Virus record (IMG/VR): IMGVR_UViG_3300044800_000237
Location: 1 to 28,621 of that record
Direction: 5' to 3' (one strand)
Length of the DNA: 28,621 nt
Origin: a virus
How positions within the stretch are numbered: position 1 is the first letter of the stretch; each line of letters opens with the position of its first letter. Under the pieces are notes generated by a model. It was not told the origin of the DNA and ran no database searches. It saw only the letters and a program-made list of their open reading frames with translations. The translations under genes were made by a program, and so were the position numbers. Shown here one piece after another: positions 7,962-15,525 of the stretch.

Positions 7962-8443
7962 TATCGGAGTTCTCGTCTTATGGGATCAACAAATGAAATA
8001 CCGATCAAATCGAACAGATCCTCCTCTTCTCGTATGTAGCGCCGGCTTCCGTCCTGAGCGATTAAGATCCCGTTCTCGCTCTTGAAACCCTTCCGCTTCC
8101 AGCCTACCGCCAATATGCGATGAGAGAAGTCGGCGCTGCCGGTCCGGATGGCGAGAATCAGTCCCCAGTTGTCTTTGTTCGCGATGAAGAGATCCAGCTT
8201 GATCCCTTCTGGCAGGACCCGCTGAGTATACTTGCCCGTGGGTTCGCCCTTGACCTTGTACCAGGAGTTGACCGTGCCAACGAAGCGGTACATGTCTTTC
8301 CCCCGGGGGATGCACACGATTTCGATATCGCCGACTTCCGGCTTTTGCCTCCGGATGGATCCTGCGATCGCAATGCGTTCACACATCGGCGCCAGAATGG
8401 CTTTGTACTTCTCGGCGATCTCTTTCGCTCGCTCAAGTTCCAT
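7961..8443 (-). CDS. Minimal polymerase X / nucleotidyltransferase
   Basis: A 160-aa protein starting at ATG 8443 with GGAG upstream. Palm motifs of the Pol beta family are clear: GSIRR (28-32), GDIEI with D39 and E41 where DxD is usual, and KLDLF with D84 as the third acid. A thumb-like region follows: NWGLILAIRTGSADFSHR, then EEEDLFDLIGI and P..RREL. The 8-kDa lyase domain and the first part of the fingers are missing, giving a size close to the minimal African swine fever virus PolX. Gap-filling repair is the family role. The D-to-E change at the second metal ligand could lower activity or indicate another nucleotidyl transfer. Confidence 0.75.
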   Translation of the reverse strand: MELERAKEIAEKYKAILAPMCERIAIAGSIRRQKPEVGDIEIVCIPRGKDMYRFVGTVNSWYKVKGEPTGKYTQRVLPEGIKLDLFIANKDNWGLILAIRTGSADFSHRILAVGWKRKGFKSENGILIAQDGSRRYIREEEDLFDLIGISFVDPIRRELR

Positions 8444-8825
8444 ATTTCTTCTCCACGTCGTCACCGAAGGGAACAAACCCCCGCTTCTCAAGCAAGTGCT
8501 TCTTGAATCCATCATTCGTGAACGCGAGAATCCGCAGTGGTAGTTTGCTTCGTCTGCATCCATATTCAAACCATTCGAGCAAATCGTCAAGATGTCCGTT
8601 CCCCGGCTTCTCGTTAATGACGCTCAGGATTTCGTATGCTTCCGGTGTCAATCGCCACTGTCCGATGCACGTCCCTACTCGGAAAAGTTGCCATTCGATG
8701 TCGGGATATTTGTCATCGTCATACGTTGCCATTCGCACAATCGCCTTATCCCCGTCCGGCAATTCCCACGGAGCGGCCAAGAAGTCCAAGTCGTGTTCCG
8801 TCTGCACTATGTTTCCTCTGCTCAT
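8433..8825 (-). CDS. GNAT-like acetyltransferase
   Basis: A 130-aa protein. The second half matches the acetyl-CoA-binding and C-terminal part of GNAT proteins: GNGHLDDLLEWFEYGCRR, LPLRILAFTNDGFKKHLLEK, then RGF. The N-terminal half is shorter and less typical. The upstream gene ends TAG just before AATG, and the 3' end overlaps the next gene by 11 nt. The substrate is unknown; phage GNATs can modify proteins or antibiotics. Confidence 0.55.
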   Translation of the reverse strand: MSRGNIVQTEHDLDFLAAPWELPDGDKAIVRMATYDDDKYPDIEWQLFRVGTCIGQWRLTPEAYEILSVINEKPGNGHLDDLLEWFEYGCRRSKLPLRILAFTNDGFKKHLLEKRGFVPFGDDVEKKYGT

Positions 8826-8826
8826 T

Positions 8827-9153
8827 CTACCACCCTTCCGATTGTCTGAGCTGCTTGTACGAATCGAAGTCCTTCACCATGAAATACTTACCACCGGATC
8901 GCTTCACTGCTCGTTCGTGCAGCTGCTGAGCCGTGCTCTGCTTGTCCTTCCCAGTCTTCACCTCCAGCTCCACGTACTGGCCACGTATGCAGCATATTAC
9001 ATCAGCGGTCCCGATCGCTGAGCGATCCTTGTTCTTCCTGAAGCATCGTCGCTCCTGGTCCCAGACTCCCAGAGTGTTGTTGTTCCAAGCCAGATGGCCC
9101 CGGGAATTGAGATCACTGATGATCAGCCGCTTCAGGAGGTTCGCTTCGGTCAA
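8827..9153 (-). CDS. VRR-NUC-type endonuclease
   Basis: A 108-aa PD-(D/E)xK nuclease. GTADVICCIRGQYVELEVKT gives the catalytic D...ExK, followed by a Ser and a Gln-Gln pair as in VRR-NUC Holliday-junction/flap nucleases, and a late YFMVKDFDS strand. The start is taken as TTG 9153, which has GGAGG seven bases upstream and overlaps the TGA of the 42-aa membrane gene. The frame is also open from a TTG at 9177 that lacks a ribosome site. Probable role: junction or flap cleavage in replication or recombination. Confidence 0.75.
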   Translation of the reverse strand: MTEANLLKRLIISDLNSRGHLAWNNNTLGVWDQERRCFRKNKDRSAIGTADVICCIRGQYVELEVKTGKDKQSTAQQLHERAVKRSGGKYFMVKDFDSYKQLRQSEGW

Positions 9154-9278
9154 TGGAATGCCTCCCAGATCCTCCAAGCAATCGATGCGAGTATGTAACC
9201 GACAATGACCACACCGATCACCCAGGTGACGGTATTGCTCGGATCCTTCGGCGGGGTTTCGAGTCCGTGCATGATCAT
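9150..9278 (-). CDS. 42-aa single-pass membrane protein
   Basis: A short gene in the gap between the ASCH gene and the nuclease. ATG 9278 lies 3 nt after the ASCH stop. The peptide has a polar N-terminus, a strongly hydrophobic stretch (about residues 18-35, VTWVIGVVIVGYILASIAW) and a short tail ending WEAFH. The TGA overlaps the TTG start of the nuclease gene, so translation appears coupled. The fit between both neighbours makes it likely real. Function unknown; membrane location is inferred from hydrophobicity. Confidence 0.65.
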   Translation of the reverse strand: MIMHGLETPPKDPSNTVTWVIGVVIVGYILASIAWRIWEAFH

Positions 9279-9280
9279 TG

Positions 9281-9730
9281 CTACCAGTTCCACAATCCGA
9301 GACTACCCTTCACCGGGACCGGCGGCGAGATGATCTCGATCTTGTCAGAGAATACCCATGCCCAGCGGCCAGGGCTATAGTCGCCGAAACAAATCTCGCG
9401 CTCAGCTGCTTCGGGTAACATCATTTGCTTCATTATTCTTACCATTTCCTCTGTCGGCACGCAGTCGATCAATTCTCTCACGCAGAGCACGGACCCGATG
9501 TTGAAGATGATATCCCCCCGATCATTCATGGGAAGGACATCACAATGAAACGCTAGCGTAGAAACCACCCTTGGGGTTCGGAGAAATTCCTTCGCCTCTT
9601 TCGGCATCGTCTTCGCCGCGTGGATGGCGATCAAGCCCCGGTAGTTTGTCCGCCAGGACCTGGTTTCGACGTTCTTTTCCCCGAGCCGCATCAGCGTTGC
9701 CCAGGGCTCGGTGAGTGTGAGGGCTTTCAT
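9281..9730 (-). CDS. ASCH-domain protein
   Basis: A 149-aa protein. It opens MKALTLTEPWATLM and has KNVETRSWRTNYRGLIAIHA, the classical ASCH beta-barrel start, then a closing YSPGRWAWVF segment. ASCH domains are small RNA-binding folds; one bacterial member hydrolyses N4-acetylcytidine, and phage copies are common but uncharacterised. The start overlaps the upstream stop (ATGA). Confidence 0.85.
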   Translation of the reverse strand: MKALTLTEPWATLMRLGEKNVETRSWRTNYRGLIAIHAAKTMPKEAKEFLRTPRVVSTLAFHCDVLPMNDRGDIIFNIGSVLCVRELIDCVPTEEMVRIMKQMMLPEAAEREICFGDYSPGRWAWVFSDKIEIISPPVPVKGSLGLWNW

Positions 9731-10200
9731 TGCTTCGCTCCCGCTGTCAGTTGTTTGAATCCCGAATCCTTCATCGCCTCATAGAGCGTCCTGTCCTTGG
9801 CCTGGTCATAGTAATAGGGCAGGAACTCCTCCACAGCCTCAACCTGGTCGATCAGGATCATCGAGACCTTGACAGCGATCATGTCATACAGGAGCTTCCA
9901 GGCCGTCCGTTGAGCTTGCTGCTCCACGCGTTCCTTCGTTGTCGGCAGGGGCTTCTTCACCTCTGCATACAGAATGTCGAAGCATTTCCGCCAGCGTGCC
10001 GGCAGCTTGAACGACATCGGTGTCGGCATCGTGCCCGCCTTCGTTGCGGGCAGGTTGATCTGGAACATGAGACCTTCGACCTTGCCGTCGGCATCGTACC
10101 ACTTGGCAATGTGCGTCGCCTTCGCACGAACGAGTTCGTGCTCGATGAGCTGGATGCTCCGCTCAACCGACACTTCGGATGTGTAATTTTTTATGCTCAT
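9727..10200 (-). CDS. Conserved phage protein of unknown function
   Basis: A 157-aa protein with a pattern found in many phage early regions: an N-terminal NYTSEVSVERSIQLIEHELV helix, KATHIAKWYDADGKVEGLMF strands, and a helical second half (QRTAWKLLYDMIAVKVSMI). I know of no assigned function. ATGA overlaps join it to both neighbours, so it belongs to the same translation-coupled block. Confidence 0.75.
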   Translation of the reverse strand: MSIKNYTSEVSVERSIQLIEHELVRAKATHIAKWYDADGKVEGLMFQINLPATKAGTMPTPMSFKLPARWRKCFDILYAEVKKPLPTTKERVEQQAQRTAWKLLYDMIAVKVSMILIDQVEAVEEFLPYYYDQAKDRTLYEAMKDSGFKQLTAGAKQ

Positions 10201-10499
10201 TTCGGATGCCTCAATTGTCCTTTTGGTTTGTCATGATGCACGTTGATTGACTCGTAACCGGCGCCGCTCCACATCGCCTCATAAATGCCGTCGATGTATG
10301 AGAGCTGCCCGGGTGTAAGGCCTTCGCCAAGATTGAGCATCGCAGCAAAGTCCTGGGCGGCTTTCAGTTTCTCTTCACCGTTGCGGACCTTGAGGACATG
10401 CTTCGTGTTGGCCAGGATCATGTCGAGCTGCACCCGGGCGGTCGCCAGCGCCTGCTCCTCGCTCTTCTCGAAGCGACTGACGACTCGGTCAAGCAGCAT
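10197..10499 (-). CDS. Small helical protein of unknown function
   Basis: A 100-aa, mostly alpha-helical protein (long Glu/Ala/Lys/Leu helix at 10-60) with a GLTPGQLSYIDGIYEAMW segment. The start overlaps the upstream gene by 11 nt, with GAGGAG as ribosome site. LTPGQLSYI-type segments occur in phage proteins of unknown role. No catalytic motif is seen. Confidence 0.7.
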   Translation of the reverse strand: MLLDRVVSRFEKSEEQALATARVQLDMILANTKHVLKVRNGEEKLKAAQDFAAMLNLGEGLTPGQLSYIDGIYEAMWSGAGYESINVHHDKPKGQLRHPK

Positions 10500-10899
10500 T
10501 CTTATTCTCCTCTGGGAGCTCGAGCGAATTGTGCGCTGTGAGCTGCTTCGTTCCCTCGTCCACTACTTCTGCATCGGCGAATTGAAGATCCTCCTGCAGA
10601 TCCTCCTTGGTCATCTCGACGACCTCAACCGTCTCTCCCGTGTCGGGACGAATGATCGTTTTCTTGCCCGCCTCCGGAGAGTTGTATTCTATGTCGCACT
10701 CCATCTCGATATCCTCGAAGCCGCTGTTGTACTTGCTGCCGAGGAGCGTCAGCTCTTCCCGGAGCGGAGTGATTCTCTTCTTCGCCGTTTCGATCTGCTC
10801 GATGTCGAGAAGTTTGTCCGACATCTCCTTCCCGATCGCAAGCAGCTGCTCCGACTCGAGCTTCTTCTGTAGCCGGCGTGTTGTTGTCTGTGGTCTCAT
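10489..10899 (-). CDS. Helical early protein of unknown function
   Basis: A 136-aa protein. A coiled-coil-like first half (EQLLAIGKEMSDKLLDIEQIE) is followed by a short beta region (MECDIEYNSPEAGKKTIIRP, TGETVEV) and an acidic tail. The ATG at 10899 has AAAGGAGGAG. The layout of a helical hairpin followed by small strands is seen in conserved phage proteins near replication genes, but none has a clear function. Confidence 0.7.
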   Translation of the reverse strand: MRPQTTTRRLQKKLESEQLLAIGKEMSDKLLDIEQIETAKKRITPLREELTLLGSKYNSGFEDIEMECDIEYNSPEAGKKTIIRPDTGETVEVVEMTKEDLQEDLQFADAEVVDEGTKQLTAHNSLELPEENKNAA

Positions 10900-10929
10900 T
10901 GACTCCTCCTTTGAATAAGTTGTGAATAG

Positions 10930-11898
10930 CTAGGATTGAAGCATCTTTTTGATTTCTGGAATTCGCGCCTTCCACTCCTCGCAAGTCTCGCCTATCCAAT
11001 GTTCCTCACCGCACTTCTTGCATTTCGGAAAACAGAGCGGACACTGCTCGCCCGCCGTCACAAGGATTTCTGGATGGTCTTCGCACGGGAATTTCAGGAC
11101 CTTGGCTATCAGTTCGCCGACGGCCTTTGCCTCTCCCGTCCTGGGGGACGATGTCTGCCTCGGTTGTTCCTTCGCCCTTGGATTCAGAATGCCTTGGACA
11201 TAGGCCAGCTTCCGCACGTTTTGCTTGGCGGCCTGAATGATCGCCTCCCCGACAGCAGCCTCACCGTATTGTTTCGACAGCTGAACGAACTGCACGAGGA
11301 TGGCGTACGCGAGATTTCCCTCCTTCGATCCCCACCAGATGCGGATGAAGTTCTCCAGATCGACCTTGCCGTCCCTCAGGTCTTTACCTGATGGCGGCGA
11401 TGTTCGCGCCTGCTCGCCCTGCTGTTGCTTCTGGTCGGTTGGTTGGTTGGTCGGAAGGTTGGTTGGTTGGGGCATACCAGAACCGTGCGTCGGCAATGCC
11501 TGTGGCATGCCAGATGCATCATCCCGCATAGAATCCAGCCTCTGCTTGCGGATTTTATCCCAGCGAGCATTCGCTGCCGCCCGATTTTTCTCACTCAGTG
11601 CCTCCAAATGTCCATTTCTGGCAGCCCAATTGTGACAGGCATAGTCACCGCCTATGTCGTCAAGGAAACGCACCTTCAGCATTGCCTGAATAAAAACCCC
11701 TGAATCACCCCACCATCCTACGATCGATTCTATCTCCTGGGTAGAATAGCCGGTAAGCTTGCCATGCTCCTTGTGGTATTTTCCACAGTAAGCCCATAGT
11801 TTAATTGGCAATACTTCTGCCCCTTTCCCCAACAGGCCGATGAGTCGTGTCGTTTTTGGATGTGCGAAGTAATCAAGGTCGAGATTCAGATCTGGCAT
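10930..11898 (-). CDS. Replisome-organizer-like replication protein
   Basis: A 322-aa protein starting at ATG 11898 (AGAAGAG upstream); the longer frame would overlap the HNH gene further. The N-terminal 100 residues (NLDLDYFAHPKTTRLI, AEVLPIKLWAYCGKY) match the winged-helix start of DnaD/Lin1753-type phage replisome organizers that recruit the helicase to the phage origin. A Pro/Thr/Gln linker (about 150-180) is encoded by GGTT repeats. A helical domain then leads to a C-terminal Cys/His cluster (CPLC, CKKC, C) that may bind zinc. No helicase loader is visible next to it. Confidence 0.7.
   Translation of the reverse strand: MPDLNLDLDYFAHPKTTRLIGLLGKGAEVLPIKLWAYCGKYHKEHGKLTGYSTQEIESIVGWWGDSGVFIQAMLKVRFLDDIGGDYACHNWAARNGHLEALSEKNRAAANARWDKIRKQRLDSMRDDASGMPQALPTHGSGMPQPTNLPTNQPTDQKQQQGEQARTSPPSGKDLRDGKVDLENFIRIWWGSKEGNLAYAILVQFVQLSKQYGEAAVGEAIIQAAKQNVRKLAYVQGILNPRAKEQPRQTSSPRTGEAKAVGELIAKVLKFPCEDHPEILVTAGEQCPLCFPKCKKCGEEHWIGETCEEWKARIPEIKKMLQS
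11432..11472. repeat. GGTT tandem repeat
   Basis: The plus strand reads two runs of three GGTT units separated by GGTCGGAA. It encodes the Pro-Thr-Asn/Gln linker of the replication protein. The G-rich strand could fold into two-tetrad G-quadruplexes. Confidence 0.8.
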
Positions 11899-12335
11899 AG
11901 TCTCTTCTGGATGAATTCTTCCGCTGTGAGATTTCTCTTTGAACGATTGCAGTGCAGGCAACTGGTAGCGAGATTCAACAGATCATTTGTTCCGCCTCTT
12001 GAGATCGGGATCTTGTGGTCGACCTCAAGCTCGCCGCCCCGAATGTGGCAATAGAGACAGGTGTAGTCGTCTCTTTCGAAGACAAACCGACGGATCGCTC
12101 CCCAAAGCTCAACGTTGACCGAGTAAAGCCTCTGCGAGATGTGTGTCCTGGAAAACTGCCCGACCTCATCAATGATGTCCGCCTCGTAAGTAAGTCTCTC
12201 CTTAGCCGCCCAACGAACAAACGCCTTATGAAAACCCGAAAGCCCAACCTCCAGCTCAGGATGGCCTTGCAAATCCTCCAGGACACGCATCTGGTTGATG
12301 CCGATCCACCAGCTCATGGGAGGAATATTAGTCAT
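11886..12335 (-). CDS. HNH endonuclease
   Basis: A 149-aa protein. The C-terminal half is a classical zinc-stabilised HNH: RRFVFERDDYTCLYC, then LEVDHKIPISRGG (His-Asp), NLATSCLHCNRSK with Asn and the second CxxC. The N-terminal half is unassigned. It is joined by ATGA to the upstream winged-helix gene and overlaps the replication gene by 13 nt. It could be a packaging- or replication-associated nicking enzyme; the intact overlaps argue against a recently inserted mobile endonuclease. Confidence 0.85.
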   Translation of the reverse strand: MTNIPPMSWWIGINQMRVLEDLQGHPELEVGLSGFHKAFVRWAAKERLTYEADIIDEVGQFSRTHISQRLYSVNVELWGAIRRFVFERDDYTCLYCHIRGGELEVDHKIPISRGGTNDLLNLATSCLHCNRSKRNLTAEEFIQKRLCQI

Positions 12336-12751
12336 GCTGCTTTATCGGTTGGTAGACTTGGATCCGGTAGCTCCGCGATCTGCGCCAAGATGAGATCGAG
12401 TCGCTCATCCTGGTCCGGATCGTCGAAGATGGTTGGTTGATGAGCACGCTGAAACTGCTTGCGGGCCCGGTACTGTGTCTTCAGCGCTGAGATCGCCAGG
12501 TTGCAGTTGCGTTTGAACGTGTCCCGATACTCCTGCCAGGACCTGGCTATGAAGTAACCTCCGCCCTTTCCGACGCAGATCAAGAGGCCAGCGATCCGGT
12601 ACTTCTCGACCATCTCTCGCAGCTGTCGCTCCTTGACGTTGAACATCGCAATGATGACTTCCGTCTTGGCGGAGTTCTCGTTGGAGGCCAGCTCCATCAT
12701 CGCCAGGATCCGGCGTTCCTTCGCAATCGACATCGGTTCGTAGTTGTTCAT
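12332..12751 (-). CDS. Winged-helix DNA-binding-like protein
   Basis: A 139-aa protein. Residues 10-75 look like a winged helix: ERRILAMMELASNENSAKTE, VKERQLREMVEKYRIAGLLI, then a GKGGGYFIA wing. The C-terminus is helical and charged. ATG 12751 follows GAGGATGAAGCG. It could be a transcription regulator or a replication accessory acting with the next HNH and replisome-organizer genes. It is the first gene after the tRNA-like sequence. Confidence 0.65.
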   Translation of the reverse strand: MNNYEPMSIAKERRILAMMELASNENSAKTEVIIAMFNVKERQLREMVEKYRIAGLLICVGKGGGYFIARSWQEYRDTFKRNCNLAISALKTQYRARKQFQRAHQPTIFDDPDQDERLDLILAQIAELPDPSLPTDKAA

Positions 12752-12774
12752 CGCTTCATCCTCATCGTTGATCT

Positions 12775-12870
12775 AGTAGCGCCGGGAGGAGTCGAACCTC
12801 CAACCTCCTGCGCCAACGAGATGAATGAGCCTCGTTCCTGAGAGTTTTTTACAGCGTTTGCCACTACACC
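12775..12870 (-). other. tRNA-like sequence, possibly degenerate
   Basis: The minus strand has a perfect T-arm (GGAGG, loop TTCGACT, CCTCC; 12801-12785), a D-arm-like piece (GTGTAGTGGCAAACGC, 12869-12854), a 6-bp hairpin AACGAG/CTCGTT whose 10-nt loop contains CTCAT, and outer ends GTAGTG/CGCTAC that can pair. Stem lengths and spacing do not give a clean cloverleaf, no CCA is encoded, and the outer pairing conflicts with the D-arm. It may be a broken tRNA (Met-like if CAT is the anticodon), a tRNA-like regulatory RNA or a relic attachment site. Bases 12806-12831 are identical to part of a methyltransferase gene. Confidence 0.4.
12806..12831 (+). repeat. 26-bp direct repeat, copy A (in tRNA-like sequence)
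   Basis: Twenty-six bases, identical and in the same orientation at 24453-24478. This copy lies in the anticodon-arm/variable part of the tRNA-like sequence. Both copies are preceded by CAACCT a few bases upstream. Confidence 0.9.
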
Positions 12871-13100
12871 TCCTTGTTGTTGATTGCGTCCAGGCAATCC
12901 TGAACGGTGCTCATGTGGTCGACTTCGTAGGGCGTAAATACAATCTTGAATTCCTTCTCAATGAGCATCTGGAATTCAATCTGCTCAATCTCATCCAGGC
13001 CAAGGTCCTCCTCGAGTTTCGCATCGGGCTTGACACGCTCAGGCTCAATGTCAAAGTGACGCTTAAGGATAAGTTTGAGCACGAGTTCCTTATCCATCAT
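12864..13100 (-). CDS. Acyl-carrier-protein-like protein lacking the acceptor Ser
   Basis: A 78-aa protein with the length and four-helix pattern of AcpP. The helix-II region reads LGLDEIEQIEFQMLIEKEF where AcpP reads LGADSLDTVELVMALEEEF, so residue 37 is Glu at the phosphopantetheine Ser position. The end, STVQDCLDAINN, also matches TTVQAAIDYING. It probably cannot be loaded by the usual transferase and may mimic holo- or apo-ACP in protein contacts. A strong GAAGGAGGA site precedes it. It is the last gene of the Mre11/Rad50-like operon. Confidence 0.75.
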   Translation of the reverse strand: MMDKELVLKLILKRHFDIEPERVKPDAKLEEDLGLDEIEQIEFQMLIEKEFKIVFTPYEVDHMSTVQDCLDAINNKEV

Positions 13101-13110
13101 TCCTCCTTCG

Positions 13111-15525
13111 TTAGTAGATGAACTCGAGCTTGCCTTCTGCCGGCACGAGGTGAATCCTCTGCTGAATCTGTTGCCAGATCTCAGGCGTTTGAGTTATGAC
13201 AAGGGTGAAGTACCGGCGGCCCAGCTTGAACGACTCCCGGAGCATGTCGAGGAAGTTCTGCTTGTTATCCGGATCCAGAGCTCCGTCTGACTCGTCCGCA
13301 TAGCTCGTCAAGTATTCCTTCCCGGACTTCTCGCTCAGGTAGATGGCGATCGCTTCCTGGATGGCCTTCTCAATCCACACCCGCTGACCGCCACTGAGAT
13401 CTTCGATCCGCTTCTCCCCCTCGGCGCCGTAGACCCGGATCTCGAACGTCTCCAGCTGCTTCTTGTTGTCCTTCGACATCTTCGTCGTTTCGAACGAGAT
13501 CTGGAACCTGGTGCCAAAGGTCGATGCCAGGAGCTCGTTGGCGATCCGTGAGACGGCAGGACCGGCCGCATCGAGTTCAAGCGCAGGTATCCCATCCTTC
13601 GAGCAAGCACGCTGCAGGAGGCGCCAGTTCTCGAGGCGGGATAGGAATCCCTTCACCTCGGCCTCGATTGCCTCGGCTTCTACCGCGGACTGATCCAGCT
13701 GCTTCAGCATCTCCTGGCGGAACTGAATGTCGCCCAGGATGTTCGATCGCTGATCGATTGTGACCTTCAGTTGGTTCTGCTTTTGCCCCAGGTCGGTCTT
13801 GAGCGTCAGGTATTGCGTGTGGAACTTCTCGGGCAAGAGTGATGCCTTGACCGATTCCCATATTATGCGCTTCGCCGTGATCTGTCTGTCAAGGTCCGAA
13901 TCCTCTTCGTGGTACTTGCTGCTCACGTCGATTACCCGGCCGGAGAGTTCACCGAGCGCCTTGTGCTTCTCTTCGATGACGGTCTCGGCGATTCGGAGCT
14001 CCTCCAGCAGGCTCTCCCATTTCTTAGCCTCGAGCGTCTGGATCTCAAGCTTCACAGTGGAATGCTGTGCACGGTCGAAACCGATTGCGTTGATCTGCTC
14101 GGCAAAACGTGCATCGACGTGATTTGTCGGCTCAACGAGCGCCTCGATGCGTTCTATGTTTGCCTTAATGCGAGCCTCAAGGTCCGCAAGTCCACGCTCC
14201 TGCCGGAGAACCGGATCTCGTGAGGCACGCAGGTTCTCTTCCAGCTCAGCAATGGTGTTCTTGGCCGCAACAGCTGTCGTGAGGAGTTGGCATTGTTCCG
14301 GCAGGTGGGCGTAACCTTTGCATGGGACTTCATCGATCAGGCTGGCCGTCTTGCGGGCCCGTTCAAGTCTCTCCTCGGCATTCTGAGCAGAAGCTTCGAC
14401 ATCAATGAGGAGGTGTTTCTTCTCGTTCTCAAGTGACCTCTCTTCGTTTGCATAGGAAGCAGTGGTCATCCGATGCGCGCTGAGCTCCGCCTGGTATTTC
14501 TCCCGGGCCTTCTCCTGTTCCCGTTCGATCGTCAATACCTGTTCGCGGCGCTCGTTGATTTCCCTCAGCTCCAATCGGAGCATCTGCAAACGAATGACGC
14601 TCTGTTCGATCTCATGCTTGTGCTCGATGATCTGCTGCTTGCGGGCCACTTCCTGCTCAACTTCGATGCGCCGGTCCTTCAGCTTCAACCCCTCGGCCTC
14701 GAAGTCTTTGTTAAGCTTCCACTTCTTGCCCTCGAGGATCATGATCTCGTTACCCAGATCGTGAACCTGGACGCCCTTCTGCTTGTCCTCCAGGACTAGC
14801 CGATCAGATTCGGCGAGCTGTGCCGTTCTCTCGTTGATAATAAACTGCAGCTTCGCCGTCTCCTCTTCGATCGTTCCGAGATTACGATTGATCTGATCAA
14901 GTTCACTCACCACGATCGGCCGCTTCTCCAAGCCTGCTTGGATCTGCTCGAGTCTCCCACGTCGACCGGCCACATCCTTCTCCACCTCATCGCCCTGGAG
15001 CTTGCAGTGCTCGGCGTATCGATCATATCGTTGGAGTCCGAGCAGCTCCATGAACAATTCCTTCCGTTTGCCGGCCGTGAGCGAGGTGATGCTCTCGGCG
15101 TTCTGGCAACTGAAGATCGACCGGAAGAAGAGCTCCGGAGAGCCGAGCAGCTTCTCGATCTCGGCCTTGTACGTGTTCACCTTGCCATCGTTGAGCGGTT
15201 GGCCGTCCCGGTAGAGATACGCCTCGGTCTTCGCCGTCTTGGCATCGATTAGGATGTAGGACCGGTAGGTGTGACCGGCGAGCTCGAAGGTGAAATCCCG
15301 GTAGGAATCCCTGAGCCGGAAGTGATTCGAGAGAGATCCCTCCCTGCTCGCCAGCTGCAGGTAGGGATGGAGGTTCTCCAGGATGGTCGTCTTCCCGGAG
15401 CCATTGGGGCCGACGAGTGCGATTATTCCGGATTGGAATCCTCCGAAGTCGATCGAGACGTCGTCCAGCCCAAGGCCGTCGTGAATACCGACGGCGCCAC
15501 GAAGTTTGAGACTGAGCGGTTTCAT
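13111..15525 (-). CDS. sbcC: Rad50/SbcC-like SMC-family ATPase
   Basis: An 804-aa protein starting at ATG 15525 (GGAGGG upstream, ATGA overlap). Walker A GPNGSGKTT is at 39-47, the Q-loop region FRSIFSCQNAE near 140, long coiled coils at about 170-390 and 420-640, the ABC signature LSGGQ near 709, and a Walker B YADESDGALD near 735. The apex, where a CxxC zinc hook is expected, instead has C...(9 residues)...C (PCKGYAHLPEQC, about 400-412). With the SbcD-like partner it should form the DNA-end-processing complex used by phages in recombination-dependent replication (T4 gp46/gp47 type). Confidence 0.9.
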   Translation of the reverse strand: MKPLSLKLRGAVGIHDGLGLDDVSIDFGGFQSGIIALVGPNGSGKTTILENLHPYLQLASREGSLSNHFRLRDSYRDFTFELAGHTYRSYILIDAKTAKTEAYLYRDGQPLNDGKVNTYKAEIEKLLGSPELFFRSIFSCQNAESITSLTAGKRKELFMELLGLQRYDRYAEHCKLQGDEVEKDVAGRRGRLEQIQAGLEKRPIVVSELDQINRNLGTIEEETAKLQFIINERTAQLAESDRLVLEDKQKGVQVHDLGNEIMILEGKKWKLNKDFEAEGLKLKDRRIEVEQEVARKQQIIEHKHEIEQSVIRLQMLRLELREINERREQVLTIEREQEKAREKYQAELSAHRMTTASYANEERSLENEKKHLLIDVEASAQNAEERLERARKTASLIDEVPCKGYAHLPEQCQLLTTAVAAKNTIAELEENLRASRDPVLRQERGLADLEARIKANIERIEALVEPTNHVDARFAEQINAIGFDRAQHSTVKLEIQTLEAKKWESLLEELRIAETVIEEKHKALGELSGRVIDVSSKYHEEDSDLDRQITAKRIIWESVKASLLPEKFHTQYLTLKTDLGQKQNQLKVTIDQRSNILGDIQFRQEMLKQLDQSAVEAEAIEAEVKGFLSRLENWRLLQRACSKDGIPALELDAAGPAVSRIANELLASTFGTRFQISFETTKMSKDNKKQLETFEIRVYGAEGEKRIEDLSGGQRVWIEKAIQEAIAIYLSEKSGKEYLTSYADESDGALDPDNKQNFLDMLRESFKLGRRYFTLVITQTPEIWQQIQQRIHLVPAEGKLEFIY

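Noticed and set aside
10285-10872. 195-aa plus-strand frame
   Set aside because: Antisense to two coupled minus-strand genes with good ribosome sites; low-complexity Ser/Leu/Arg product.
12775-12870. Intact tRNA gene
   Set aside because: Only T-arm and fragments fit; the anticodon loop is too long, acceptor pairing is incomplete and competes with the D-arm-like piece. Kept only as tRNA-like.
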